From assembly GCA_022484565.1 (NCBI GenBank), contig JAKVKZ010000012.1, positions 1 through 60,710 of the forward strand: 60,710 bases of DNA, read 5' to 3'. Below the pieces are notes generated by a model. It did not search any database. It worked only from the letters and a program-made list of their open reading frames with translations, and was not told where the DNA came from. Below, piece by piece: positions 17,146-26,712 of the stretch. Source of the DNA: Muribaculaceae bacterium (GTDB lineage: Bacteria > Bacteroidota > Bacteroidia > Bacteroidales > Muribaculaceae). How positions within the stretch are numbered: the stretch's first letter is position 1; each line of letters opens with the position of its first letter. Made by a program: the position numbers and the translations under genes.

Positions 17146-18012
17146 TTATTTGTTGCTCCACCATTTAGTGGATAATCCTACCAATTTCACAGCCTCAACA
17201 GCTTGGCGAACGTCATGCACACGCAGTATGGCCGCTCCATGCATGAGGGCATAGGTGTTGAGCACCGTCGTGCCGTTGAGCGATTCGGCCGAGGTGCAGC
17301 CGAGCGACTTGAAAATCATTGATTTCCGCGATATTCCTACAAGAACGGGTAAATCGAAATTCAGAAATTCCGACAGATTCCGCATCAGTTCATAGTTCTG
17401 TTCAACCGTTTTGCTGAATCCGAACCCAGGGTCGAGGATAATGTCGCAAACGCCAAGACGTTTGAGAGTATCCACTTTCTTTGCAAGGTCGGTAATCACA
17501 TCAACGGTAACATCGGAATAGTCGCAGAATTTGGACATCGTCTGGGGCGTGCCGCGCATGTGCATAAGAATGTAAGGAACTTGCAAGTCGGCGATTGTGC
17601 TGAACATGCCGTTGTCGAGCGTGCCTCCGCCAATATCGTTGATAATGTCAACTCCGTATTTTTCAACGCACTGCCGTGCCACTTCGGCACGGAAAGTATC
17701 CACCGAAATAATAGCTTTTGGCGCTTCTTTATGGATAATTTCAAGCCCGTGGCTTAATCGTGAGAATTCCTCATCAGGTGAAATGTCCTCGCATCCCGGG
17801 CGGGTGGAATATCCGCCAATGTCGATTATGTCGGCACCTTCACTAATTATTTCCTTTACTCTTGCCGTGATCGATGCTGAGTCCGCACATCGGCTGCCCG
17901 AATAGAATGAATCGGGAGTGACGTTGAGGATTCCCATCACTAATGGCCTGGAAACAGTGTGAAGTACGCCGTGAATATTGATGCTGAACTGATGAAAATG
18001 TTCTTCTGACAT
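17146..18012 (-). CDS. folP: Dihydropteroate synthase
   Basis: FolP condenses p-aminobenzoate with dihydropterin pyrophosphate in folate synthesis and is the sulfonamide target. The 288-aa TIM barrel shows GILNVTPDSFYSG, GADIIDIGGYSTRPG, VDTFRAEVA, NDIGGGTL, LDPGFGFSKT, GISRKSM and the C-terminal LRVHDV. It is the first gene of a two-gene unit with cdaA. A near-consensus -7 (TATTTTCG) lies about 35 nt upstream. No defects seen. Confidence 0.96.
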   Translation of the reverse strand: MSEEHFHQFSINIHGVLHTVSRPLVMGILNVTPDSFYSGSRCADSASITARVKEIISEGADIIDIGGYSTRPGCEDISPDEEFSRLSHGLEIIHKEAPKAIISVDTFRAEVARQCVEKYGVDIINDIGGGTLDNGMFSTIADLQVPYILMHMRGTPQTMSKFCDYSDVTVDVITDLAKKVDTLKRLGVCDIILDPGFGFSKTVEQNYELMRNLSEFLNFDLPVLVGISRKSMIFKSLGCTSAESLNGTTVLNTYALMHGAAILRVHDVRQAVEAVKLVGLSTKWWSNK

Positions 18013-18071
18013 TATTTGTAATTATTTACAACAGTGCGAAAATAACATTTAATCAGCGAAAGAGCAAACTA

Positions 18072-19427
18072 TTACTTGATAAAATTGAAAAATCCGAGAC
18101 CGTAAAGGAAAATCAGAGCGATGGCAATGGGTGAAATGTAGCGGATGCAGAATATTATAGGGCGTGCCATAGTGATGTGGCGAGTGCCGTTATTCGTGAA
18201 TTCATCGTTCACGATTTTCTTATTGATGAGCCAGCCCACCATTATCGCAAAGAACAGTCCGCCTATCGGCAGCAGAATGTTGGACGACACATAGTTGAAC
18301 AGGTCGAAAACAGTCATTCCAAACAGCGTGAAGTCCTTCAGCACGCCGAACGAAAGAGCGCACACCGAACCGAACGCTATGGCTACAATTGCGTTGATTG
18401 CAGTGGCTTTACGACGGCTCATATTGTATTCCTCGATGAAGAATGTAATGGCTGTTTCGCTCATTGAGATTGTGGAAGTTATGGCTGCAAAAAACAGCAG
18501 GATGAAAAATGCTATCGACCAGAAATATCCGCCCTGCATCCTTTGGAAAATGTCGGGAAGTACTTGAAAAACGAGCTTTGGCCCTGCTTCAGGCTGCATT
18601 CCGAAAGAGAACACCGCGGGGAAAATCACGATGCTTGCCAAAATTGCTACGGCCGTGTCGAGCAGCGAAATCACAGTTGCGCTCCTCACGAGGGGAGTGT
18701 CGTTGGAATAATAGGATGCGTAGGTCAGCAGACAGCCCAATCCGAGGCTCAGTGAGAAGAAGGCCTGGCCCATGGCATCAATCACTACGGTTGGCGTTAT
18801 GCTTGAAAAATCGGGGTTGAAAAGGAATTTTATTCCTTTCGATGCTTCGGGGAGAAGCAGGGAATTGACGCAAAACACAATCAGGATAATGAACAGCAGC
18901 GGCATCATCACATTCGATATTTTTTCAATGCCTTTTTGCACTCCGCGCAGAATTATCGCAAAATTGAAAATCAGGAACAGAAGCGTCCAGAAAAGCGACC
19001 TCCACGGGCTTTCGCTTACGGCAGAAAACATTGCTGAATATTCCGCCATGCTGTGGTGGCTAAGTCCGCCGGCTATTGAAATGTACAGATATTCTATTGT
19101 CCATCCCGCCACGACGGAATAGAAGCTGAGAATCATCATTGAGGCTACAATGCCAAGATAGGAAATCCAATGCCATTTCCCGTTTGGCAGCAGCTCTTTC
19201 AAAGCTCCGCGCGAATTCCGGTGCGTTGACCGTCCAATAACGAACTCCGACAGCATTACTGGAATGCCTACGAGCAGTACGCAGGCAATATAGATGATTA
19301 TGAATGCACCTCCTCCGTGTGAACCGGCTTCGTAAGGAAATCTCCAAATGTTTCCCAGTCCTACTGTTGACCCTACTGTGGCTGCTATAACTCCGATTTT
19401 TGTTGCGAATTCTGCTCTTTCTTTCAT
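18072..19427 (-). CDS. NSS-family sodium-dependent transporter (first paralogue)
   Basis: This 451-aa neurotransmitter:sodium symporter homologue takes up amino acids or related solutes using the Na+ gradient. The TM1 signature GSTVGLGNIWRFP is at residues 19-31, where the unwound helix forms the substrate and Na+ sites. Hydrophobicity suggests 11-12 segments with the LeuT fold. It is the last gene of a three-gene minus-strand unit, 10 bp after the small membrane protein gene. It is clearly a paralogue of the 463-aa symporter at 19746-21137 but diverged. The substrate cannot be told from sequence. Confidence 0.93.
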   Translation of the reverse strand: MKERAEFATKIGVIAATVGSTVGLGNIWRFPYEAGSHGGGAFIIIYIACVLLVGIPVMLSEFVIGRSTHRNSRGALKELLPNGKWHWISYLGIVASMMILSFYSVVAGWTIEYLYISIAGGLSHHSMAEYSAMFSAVSESPWRSLFWTLLFLIFNFAIILRGVQKGIEKISNVMMPLLFIILIVFCVNSLLLPEASKGIKFLFNPDFSSITPTVVIDAMGQAFFSLSLGLGCLLTYASYYSNDTPLVRSATVISLLDTAVAILASIVIFPAVFSFGMQPEAGPKLVFQVLPDIFQRMQGGYFWSIAFFILLFFAAITSTISMSETAITFFIEEYNMSRRKATAINAIVAIAFGSVCALSFGVLKDFTLFGMTVFDLFNYVSSNILLPIGGLFFAIMVGWLINKKIVNDEFTNNGTRHITMARPIIFCIRYISPIAIALIFLYGLGFFNFIK

Positions 19428-19437
19428 TTCACTTTAT

Positions 19438-19746
19438 CTAATATGGGCTTACAGGGGCCATTGGGTTGCGATGGTCCTCTTTTGCCTTTTTTGATTTTTT
19501 CTTCTTTTTTGAATGTGCCTTGGCTTTTCTGCTTCCGTGCCTTGTGGCGGCAGTGTCAAGTTCAGCCTTGTCGGTTGCCTCGCGGAGTTCAATAGTCGCC
19601 TTGGCGTTGCGCATAGCGGCATCATCGGCTTCTCCGCTGCTTCCTTTTCTGCTGAAGAATATGGTGGCTGCAATGGCTATGACGATTAGGGCGAGCATCA
19701 CTGCCGCACCCACACGTTCTCCCTTATTCATAGTGAACATTCCCAT
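19438..19746 (-). CDS. Small single-pass membrane protein between two NSS symporters
   Basis: This 102-aa protein has one strong membrane helix (VGAAVMLALIVIAIAATIFF, about 12-31), an Ala/Asp/Glu-rich stretch and a Lys-rich tail (KKKKKSKKAK). Its start overlaps the stop of the upstream symporter as TAATG, which suggests translational coupling. I recognise no family. Its position between two NSS genes resembles the MetP/MetS arrangement of actinobacteria, where a small subunit assists an NSS transporter; that comparison is inference, and this protein is longer and has a basic cytosolic tail. A start at Met6 is also possible. Confidence 0.7.
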   Translation of the reverse strand: MGMFTMNKGERVGAAVMLALIVIAIAATIFFSRKGSSGEADDAAMRNAKATIELREATDKAELDTAATRHGSRKAKAHSKKKKKSKKAKEDHRNPMAPVSPY

Positions 19747-21137
19747 TATTTGCTTATAGTGTCAATTAGTTTTGAAATCAGTACCAACGCTATGAGTACC
19801 GGGCAAATGTATTTTATCAGGAATTGCACAAACGGTGCCATCCACGATGAGAACTTTCCATAATTTGTGAGTTCTTTTTTGATGAAATCCTTCGGTAGTA
19901 TCCAACCAACATAGACGCAAATGAAAATTGCGCTTACCGGTAGCAGCAGGTCGGTTGTAAGCGTGTCGAGAAAGTCGAACACTGACATTGAGCCGACTTT
20001 CAGCCACATCAGCGAGCCAAGCGACAGCGAACACACCGCACTTGTGAAAAACACTGGAATTATCACATAAAGGCATGCTTTGGTGCGCGACAGATTCAGA
20101 CGCTCATGAATAAATGCTATCGACACTTCGGCAATTGATATTGTGGATGTCAAGGCTGCCACAAAAAGAAGGAAGAAGAACAATATCGACCAGAATTGTG
20201 TGGCGCCGATTGAATGGAACACTTCAGGAAGAGTGACGAATATAAGCGTCGTTCCCTGAAATGCCGCCGAGTCCCCGTCGAGTCCGAAACTCTTTATGGC
20301 AGGGAAGATAATCAGTCCCATCATGAACGATACCAAGAAATCAAGGCTCGATACCGTCACGGCAGTGCGCGTAAGCATTGTGTCCTTCGGATAATACGAA
20401 GCGTATGTGACCAAAATTCCCATTCCGAGGCTCAACGAGAAAAATGCCTGCCCGAGCGCGTCAATCACTACCGTGGCATTTATCTTTGAAAAATCAGGGT
20501 CGAGGAAGAACAACACACCTTCGCCAGCATGAGGCAAAGTCAGCGACATGCAGCAGAATATTATTAGCACCACAAATAATGCCGGCATCAGTATGTTTGC
20601 CATCTTTTCTATACCTTTCTGCACACCTCTCAGGAGTATGACAAGGTTGGCAATCAATGCTATATAGGTCCAAATCAGCGGACTTATGGCTGTAGATGTC
20701 ATTTGGTGCATCTTTTCAGTGAACTGCTGGTTGACGGCAGGTGAGCCTGCTGCTCCGGTTATTCCGTCGTAGAGGCTGCCAGTGATGGAATGCCACATAT
20801 ATTCCAATGTCCAGCCTGTCACTACCATATAGAACGACAGAATCAGATATGATGCGATGAGTGCAACAATTCCTATTATCCACCATTTCTTGTGCGGAGT
20901 AAGATTTTTGAACGAGCCAACTGCGTCGGAACCTCCTGCGCGTCCCAATGAAAACTCTGCGAGCATCACAGGCACTCCGAGCAGGAAAACGCATCCTATA
21001 TACACCACGAGGAAGGCTGCTCCGCCATTTCCCTGAGCTTCACTTGGAAATCTCCATACATTTCCCAGCCCGACTGCTGAACCCACTGTGGCAGCGATTA
21101 AACCAATTTTTGAGCTAAAAGTTGTTTTTGTTGACAT
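19746..21137 (-). CDS. NSS-family sodium-dependent transporter (second paralogue)
   Basis: This 463-aa NSS symporter has the TM1 motif GSAVGLGNVWRFP at residues 19-31 and the same overall architecture as the paralogue at 18072-19427. It is the first gene of the unit and is preceded by a consensus -7 element (TAATTTTG, 21186-21193). Its stop overlaps the next start by one base (TAATG). The extracellular loop before TM4 is longer (GSLYDGITGAAGSPAVN) than in the paralogue. Substrate unknown; Na+-coupled amino acid uptake is the family role. Confidence 0.93.
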   Translation of the reverse strand: MSTKTTFSSKIGLIAATVGSAVGLGNVWRFPSEAQGNGGAAFLVVYIGCVFLLGVPVMLAEFSLGRAGGSDAVGSFKNLTPHKKWWIIGIVALIASYLILSFYMVVTGWTLEYMWHSITGSLYDGITGAAGSPAVNQQFTEKMHQMTSTAISPLIWTYIALIANLVILLRGVQKGIEKMANILMPALFVVLIIFCCMSLTLPHAGEGVLFFLDPDFSKINATVVIDALGQAFFSLSLGMGILVTYASYYPKDTMLTRTAVTVSSLDFLVSFMMGLIIFPAIKSFGLDGDSAAFQGTTLIFVTLPEVFHSIGATQFWSILFFFLLFVAALTSTISIAEVSIAFIHERLNLSRTKACLYVIIPVFFTSAVCSLSLGSLMWLKVGSMSVFDFLDTLTTDLLLPVSAIFICVYVGWILPKDFIKKELTNYGKFSSWMAPFVQFLIKYICPVLIALVLISKLIDTISK

Positions 21138-21185
21138 TTTTGATACAAATATTCAGTAATTATGCAACTAATGAATAGTTTTTTG

Positions 21186-21193
21186 CAAAATTA
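21186..21193 (-). promoter_or_regulatory. -7 element of the NSS operon
   Basis: The minus strand reads TAATTTTG, about 50 nt upstream of the symporter ATG at 21137. Confidence 0.65.
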
Positions 21194-21254
21194 CTGATTT
21201 TTTGCCATAAATAATAAATTATTCATTATATTTTGTGGAATTAATAACAATTCG

Positions 21255-21262
21255 TAATTTTG
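21255..21262 (+). promoter_or_regulatory. -7 element of the VanZ-like gene
   Basis: The plus strand reads TAATTTTG. It lies downstream of the ATG that opens the longest frame, so it rules that start out and points to the GTG at 21283. Confidence 0.7.
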
Positions 21263-21282
21263 CACCCGAAAATCAAACTGAC

Positions 21283-21759
21283 GTGAATAAGATACTAAAG
21301 AGCATACCCGTAGGAGTCTCATCAATTTTGATGATGATTATCATTTATTATTTGTCGCAAGCATCCGATCCGCTTGGGGCAAGCAATTTCACATTCTTCA
21401 AGAATGCCGACAAAATAGTGCATTTTATTATGTATTTTGCACTTACGTGGGTGTTTATAATTGATTATTGCAAGGGTATTTATCCACATCATCCCAAACT
21501 CAGCATTGTAGTCGCCCTCATGGTGGTGGCTGCACTTTTCGGATGGTTTATGGAAGTTCTGCAGGGCATCAACGACAATGGCCGCAATATGGACAACAGC
21601 GATATGGTGGCTAATGCTTTGGGAGCTTTGTTTGGTTTTGCGTTTACTTACTTCCTTTTTATGCATCGTTTCCGTCGCATGATGCGTGAGGGACATCATC
21701 ACAGTCATCATCACAGCCGTGAAGAATCGTTCAATTGGGATGACGAAGAAAAGAAGTAG
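21283..21759 (+). CDS. VanZ-like membrane protein with His-rich tail
   Basis: This 158-aa protein is read from a GTG start, chosen because the promoter at 21255-21262 lies before it and it gives a normal VanZ N-terminus (KILKSIPVGVSS before TM1). Four membrane segments follow with the VanZ hallmarks: NADKIVHFIMYF in TM2, EVLQ at the end of TM3, and NSDMVANALGALFGF before TM4. VanZ-family function outside teicoplanin resistance is unknown. Odd feature: the cytosolic tail has a His cluster (GHHHSHHHSREE), suggesting metal binding. It is followed 117 bp later by tamB. Confidence 0.85.
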   Translation: MNKILKSIPVGVSSILMMIIIYYLSQASDPLGASNFTFFKNADKIVHFIMYFALTWVFIIDYCKGIYPHHPKLSIVVALMVVAALFGWFMEVLQGINDNGRNMDNSDMVANALGALFGFAFTYFLFMHRFRRMMREGHHHSHHHSREESFNWDDEEKK

Positions 21760-21876
21760 AAATTCCCTTAATTTTCTTACCGCAATTCTCTGATAAATAA
21801 TTTTTTTCTTTGATTTTTTGTCTTTTGGCAAAAAATAACTACTTTTATGCTTTGAAATGCAATAAAATGCACTATT

Positions 21877-24800
21877 TTGAAGCATCTGATAGATAATACC
21901 ATTGTTCGACGTTCTCTAAAGGGGCTGGCTATCACTATCTTAGTGATTATCTTACTCCCGGTGCTTCTTTATGTGCCGCCTGTTCAGAATCTGATAAAGA
22001 ACATTGCGGAGAAGCAGGTGTCGAAAGCTACGGGCATGGATATTTCCATCGACCGCATTTTATTGAAATTCCCTCTCGATTTAAGTGTTGACGGCCTGAA
22101 AGTCCTTGATACGCATCGCGACACCATGGTCGTTGCTCAAAATCTTACTTTGACGGTTCAGCCGTTGCCTCTTCTTGACCTTGACGTGAAAGTCGGCACT
22201 GCCCAGCTCATCGAAGGCCATTATCGCCTATTGAGCAGTGATTCTTCCATGTTGCTGAAGGCGCACGTGCAGCTTTGCAAACTTAAAGGTTCGGACATCA
22301 ATCTTGACAAGAACACAATTTCGCTCGATGACGGATTGCTTAGCGGAGGAGATGTGAGCCTTGTTTACGATCAAAGTAAAGTCAAGCCGACACCCCCCGA
22401 CACCACCAAATCTAAAGGGTGGCATATCGTTGCCCATCATGTGGCACTTGAAAAACTGCATTACACCATGCAGATGCTGCCTCTAATTGATAAAATCGAC
22501 ACTTACATAGGGCTGGCCAATCTTGATGATGGACTTGTGGATATGGATAACCATAAAATCCATGCCCGCTGTTTGGCTGTGGATAGTGTATCTGCCAAGT
22601 ATTTCACTCCAACTGCTGAATACATTGCCTCACATCCTGTTAAGCCTGATACTGCTACTGTGGCTACAACAACGACCGATACAGCCAAGTGGACCATCAC
22701 GTCCGACAGCATCCGCCTTACCCGCATCAACGGCATCTATGCTGTAAGCGGTGCCACTCCCGGGCGCGGTCTCGACATGAATTATATCGCAGGAAGTGAT
22801 ATGAATCTCAGCATCGACAATTTCTACAATCACGGAACATCAATCGTGGTGCCGATTACTCATTTCACTGCTGCCGAGCGGTGCGGCCTGCGCATCATTG
22901 AGGCTTACGGCACTTTCTCGATGGACAGCCTTGGCATGAAGGCTGACAGTTTCAATCTAAAAACCATTCTTTCCGATATTTATCTTGACGGCTATCTCAG
23001 CAACGGTTTCTTTGATTTTCTGCCTGATTCACGGCTTCGCTTGAAGCTAAATGCGAATCTTGGCCTTGCTGAGGCTGGTAAACTATATCCAATCTATCGT
23101 CCGTTGCTGCGTAAAATACCTCAGGCAAATCCTCTTGCCATACGTCTTGATATTGATGGCTCACCTAAACGGCTGAATATTGAGAAGGCGACATTCAATT
23201 TGCCTCATTATGCTTCGGCTGAATTGCGCGGTCAACTTCTTCATCCTTTCAACATGAAGAAGATGACTGGCGACATAGCTTTGCGTGGGGTGATGAATAA
23301 TCTGAATTTTGTGAAATCAGGTTTCCTTGATGCCTCATTGCGCAAGCAGGTTAATTTCCCGCCGCTATCAGTGAGCGGAGCAGCCAAATTTACCGGCAGC
23401 GCTGTGGCGGGCAACATGAAAATGGCTCTTCCTGGCGGTAAGGTAGCAATGGCCGCCAAGTTCAATAGCCTTGCCAAGGCTTACAACGTGAAGTTCGACT
23501 TTAATCAGTTCCCTGTCCATTCCATTCTGCCGCTCAGCACCATTGGCAACGTCACTGCGCAAGGCTCGGTGAAGGGACATGGTTATGACCCTCTGAAGAA
23601 ATCCACGGCAATTGATGCTGTGATGAATATTGTAGGCATCCGATATAACAATCAGGACTACACGAATGTTTCAGGCACAGTAAAATTGGTAAGTAACCAT
23701 TTCGATGTGAATATGGCATCGGCGAACACCAATTGCGATTTCACCCTAAAGGGTAATGGCGTGATTTCCAATAATCATTATATTTTCGATTTGACTTCCG
23801 ACATCAGGGACTTGAATCTTAAAGCTCTGCGATTTTCTCCTACCACTTCCAACGGACAGGGCCACATTGTGGCTTCGGGCGATTTCGACTTGAAGCGCCA
23901 GATATATATGGGCTCCGTTGATTTGACCGATTTCAACTGGTCACTTCCCGATAATTATTTCTATGCTCCTGCACTTTCAGCTACTTTCCTCAGCAACGAC
24001 ACCGTCACGATGGCTAAAATCGACAATAATGATTTTAAACTCGATTTCAATTCCGAATGTGGCGCGAAGTCGTTCCTGAAGAAGCTGGAGAGAAGTCAGA
24101 AGATTGCATTGGCTGAATTTAAGGCGCGGTCGCTCAATGTCGATACTTTGCAAAAGGCTCTGCCGCGATTCACCTGCAATGTCAGCATCGGTCAGGACAA
24201 CCTTGTCCAGCAGTTTATCGCCAACACCGACTTGAAATTTGGCAGTTTCAACATGAATATCATAAATGATTCCACCATCTATATGAATGGTCAGGCACTC
24301 GCTTTGCAATATGGCGAAAATGCCGTTGACACTATAAATGTTTTTGCGAATGAGAAGAACAAGGATATTGCCTACAATCTCCATGTAGGTAACCGAAAGG
24401 GCACTTTGGACGATTTCGCTTTCCTGACGATGAACGGCGACATCAGCGCCAACAATATCACTGCCATGCTTGAGCAGCAGAACATCAAGCATGTCACGGG
24501 CTTCCGCATTGGCCTTAACGCCACTTTGAATGATTCTGCCATCAATGTGCGACTATTCCCGAAAAATCCGTTGATCGGTTATCGCGAATGGGAGGTCAAC
24601 GACAGCAATTTCATCAATTATAATTATCACAACAATCATATTGGTGCCGACCTTGAACTTCGTAGTGATTCAAGCCTTGTTTCATTAAGGACAAATCATG
24701 CCGCCGACAGCAAGGATGAGGACATTTTTGTGAAAATGAAGGGTGTCCAGCTTGCTGAATGGCTCAATATATCTCCATTTGCGCCGCCTGTGAAAGGTGT

Positions 24801-26712
24801 GCTTGATGCCGACATGAAGTTGGGCTACGACGGCAAGAGCGTTTGGGGAGATGGCTTGGTCAATGTGCAGAACCTTTTCTATGATGAGAAAAAGGTTGGC
24901 GATGTGGGCATGGACGCGCATCTTGCCCTCAATCCTGCCACTGGCGCCACCACGTTGAATGCCAATATGAAGGTGAATGGGCACAAAGCTATGTTTGCGA
25001 TTGGTGTCCTTAATGATTCCACTCAGAAGAATCCTTTCAATGTGGCTTTGCAGCTCGACAGCTTCCCGCTTAACACCGCAAATCCGTTTATTCCTGATGG
25101 AATGGGGGAGATGAAGGGCTATCTTGATGGCGCTTTGTCGATGACTGGCTCTCCTTCATCGCCTATACTTAATGGCTTGGTTCAATGCAAGTCGGCAGCG
25201 CTGTATATGCCCGTTTTCGGCTCTAAACTCGATTTCTCAACTACCGAAGTGCCTATCGACAGCAGCGTTATTCATTTCAACAAATTCGGCATTTTGGGCA
25301 GCAATAAGAAGGCGGTCGAACTGAATGGCGTTGTGGATGTCAGGCAGCTCGATAATCCATACGTGAATTTGACGATGGTCGGCAATGATGTGCAGGTGGT
25401 TGATTCCAAGCAGAAGCGCAAGTCGGAGGTGTTTGGCCATGGCAACATCGACCTTGATGCCGTGGCGCGTGGCCACTTGAACGACTTGAATGTCAACGCG
25501 CGGCTCACGGTGCTTTCCGGCTCGAATGTCACTTATGTGATGCAGGATGAGGTCAGCGCTCTCACGAGTGGCACGACTGATAATATGGTGCGTTTCGTCA
25601 GTCATGCCGATTCTCTTAAGGCTTTGCAGGCCGACAGTCTTGCCGTTGCCGAGGTTGAGTCGGCGATGAATGTCAATGCGGTGCTTACCGTTCAGCCTGG
25701 AGTAATTGTGAATGTGTTCATTTCCAAAGATGGTGCCGACAAGATGCGCATCAATGGCAGCGGCATTCTCAATTACACCCAGAACACTTTGGGCGACACT
25801 CACTTCACTGGCCGTTACACTATTGATGAAGGTTTTGTGCGCTATTCCCCACCTTTGATTTCGCAGGTTCTGTTTGATTTCAATAGCGGCAGCTACATTT
25901 CATGGACTGGCGACCTGTTCAATCCTAATTTGCATATCGATGCGGTTGAAACGGTTAAGGCCAACGTTACTGAGCAAGGTCAGAATTCGCATCTTGTGGA
26001 TTTCCTCGTTTCTGTATCCGTCAGCAACACGCTTAATAATATGGGCTTGAATTTCGACCTATCGACTAACGAGGATATGACGATTCAGAATGAATTGCAG
26101 TCGATGTCGCCCGGACAGCGTTCAAATCAGGCCATGAACTTGCTCCTCTACAACACTTATACGGGTGCCAACACTTCTGCGTCAAGCAATCTCGCTGGCA
26201 ATCCGCTTTATTCGTTCCTCCAGTCGCAAATCAATACTTGGGCGGCCAATACCATTAAGGGGGTTGACTTGTCGTTCGGCATCAACTCCTACGATAAGTC
26301 ATCCAATGGCGAATCGGCAAATGCAATGAGCTATTCCTATCAGCTTTCCAAGTCGCTATTCAACGACCGCCTGAAAGTGGTTGTCGGCGGCAATTACAAC
26401 ACGAGTGCCGACAATGAGGAGAATTTTACTCAAAATCTGCTCAACGATGTGTCCTTTGAATATCTGCTCAATAGCAGTGGCAACATGTATGTGCGTTTGT
26501 TCCGTCATACTGGCTTTGAGAGTATCCTTGAGGGTGAAGTCACAGAGACTGGTGCTGGATTCGTTGTTAAGCGCAAAACGTCAACGCTTAAGCATTTGTT
26601 CCGCTTGCGGCATAAGGGTAATCGTAAAAAGTCGTCTGATTCTTCATCGGCTGCCGGCGTAATGCCTACAAAGGGAGGTGACGAGGACAAGACTAAAACA
26701 GTGAAGCAATGA
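21877..26712 (+). CDS. tamB: TamB-like translocation and assembly module protein
   Basis: This 1611-aa AsmA/TamB-family inner-membrane-anchored protein spans the periplasm as a long beta-taco groove that moves lipid or assists outer-membrane protein assembly. One N-terminal membrane helix (about 15-33) is followed by repetitive beta structure, and the C-terminal TamB/DUF490 domain (about 1200-1530) contains the family's FSGRYT-like region, here FTGRYTIDEG, and LDGALSMTGSPSSP. The only in-frame start near the membrane helix is TTG at 21877; upstream ATGs are out of frame or stopped. It overlaps tamL by 4 bp (ATGA), indicating coupling. The long acidic C-tail (GDEDKTKTVKQ) is unremarkable. Confidence 0.92.
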   Translation: MKHLIDNTIVRRSLKGLAITILVIILLPVLLYVPPVQNLIKNIAEKQVSKATGMDISIDRILLKFPLDLSVDGLKVLDTHRDTMVVAQNLTLTVQPLPLLDLDVKVGTAQLIEGHYRLLSSDSSMLLKAHVQLCKLKGSDINLDKNTISLDDGLLSGGDVSLVYDQSKVKPTPPDTTKSKGWHIVAHHVALEKLHYTMQMLPLIDKIDTYIGLANLDDGLVDMDNHKIHARCLAVDSVSAKYFTPTAEYIASHPVKPDTATVATTTTDTAKWTITSDSIRLTRINGIYAVSGATPGRGLDMNYIAGSDMNLSIDNFYNHGTSIVVPITHFTAAERCGLRIIEAYGTFSMDSLGMKADSFNLKTILSDIYLDGYLSNGFFDFLPDSRLRLKLNANLGLAEAGKLYPIYRPLLRKIPQANPLAIRLDIDGSPKRLNIEKATFNLPHYASAELRGQLLHPFNMKKMTGDIALRGVMNNLNFVKSGFLDASLRKQVNFPPLSVSGAAKFTGSAVAGNMKMALPGGKVAMAAKFNSLAKAYNVKFDFNQFPVHSILPLSTIGNVTAQGSVKGHGYDPLKKSTAIDAVMNIVGIRYNNQDYTNVSGTVKLVSNHFDVNMASANTNCDFTLKGNGVISNNHYIFDLTSDIRDLNLKALRFSPTTSNGQGHIVASGDFDLKRQIYMGSVDLTDFNWSLPDNYFYAPALSATFLSNDTVTMAKIDNNDFKLDFNSECGAKSFLKKLERSQKIALAEFKARSLNVDTLQKALPRFTCNVSIGQDNLVQQFIANTDLKFGSFNMNIINDSTIYMNGQALALQYGENAVDTINVFANEKNKDIAYNLHVGNRKGTLDDFAFLTMNGDISANNITAMLEQQNIKHVTGFRIGLNATLNDSAINVRLFPKNPLIGYREWEVNDSNFINYNYHNNHIGADLELRSDSSLVSLRTNHAADSKDEDIFVKMKGVQLAEWLNISPFAPPVKGVLDADMKLGYDGKSVWGDGLVNVQNLFYDEKKVGDVGMDAHLALNPATGATTLNANMKVNGHKAMFAIGVLNDSTQKNPFNVALQLDSFPLNTANPFIPDGMGEMKGYLDGALSMTGSPSSPILNGLVQCKSAALYMPVFGSKLDFSTTEVPIDSSVIHFNKFGILGSNKKAVELNGVVDVRQLDNPYVNLTMVGNDVQVVDSKQKRKSEVFGHGNIDLDAVARGHLNDLNVNARLTVLSGSNVTYVMQDEVSALTSGTTDNMVRFVSHADSLKALQADSLAVAEVESAMNVNAVLTVQPGVIVNVFISKDGADKMRINGSGILNYTQNTLGDTHFTGRYTIDEGFVRYSPPLISQVLFDFNSGSYISWTGDLFNPNLHIDAVETVKANVTEQGQNSHLVDFLVSVSVSNTLNNMGLNFDLSTNEDMTIQNELQSMSPGQRSNQAMNLLLYNTYTGANTSASSNLAGNPLYSFLQSQINTWAANTIKGVDLSFGINSYDKSSNGESANAMSYSYQLSKSLFNDRLKVVVGGNYNTSADNEENFTQNLLNDVSFEYLLNSSGNMYVRLFRHTGFESILEGEVTETGAGFVVKRKTSTLKHLFRLRHKGNRKKSSDSSSAAGVMPTKGGDEDKTKTVKQ

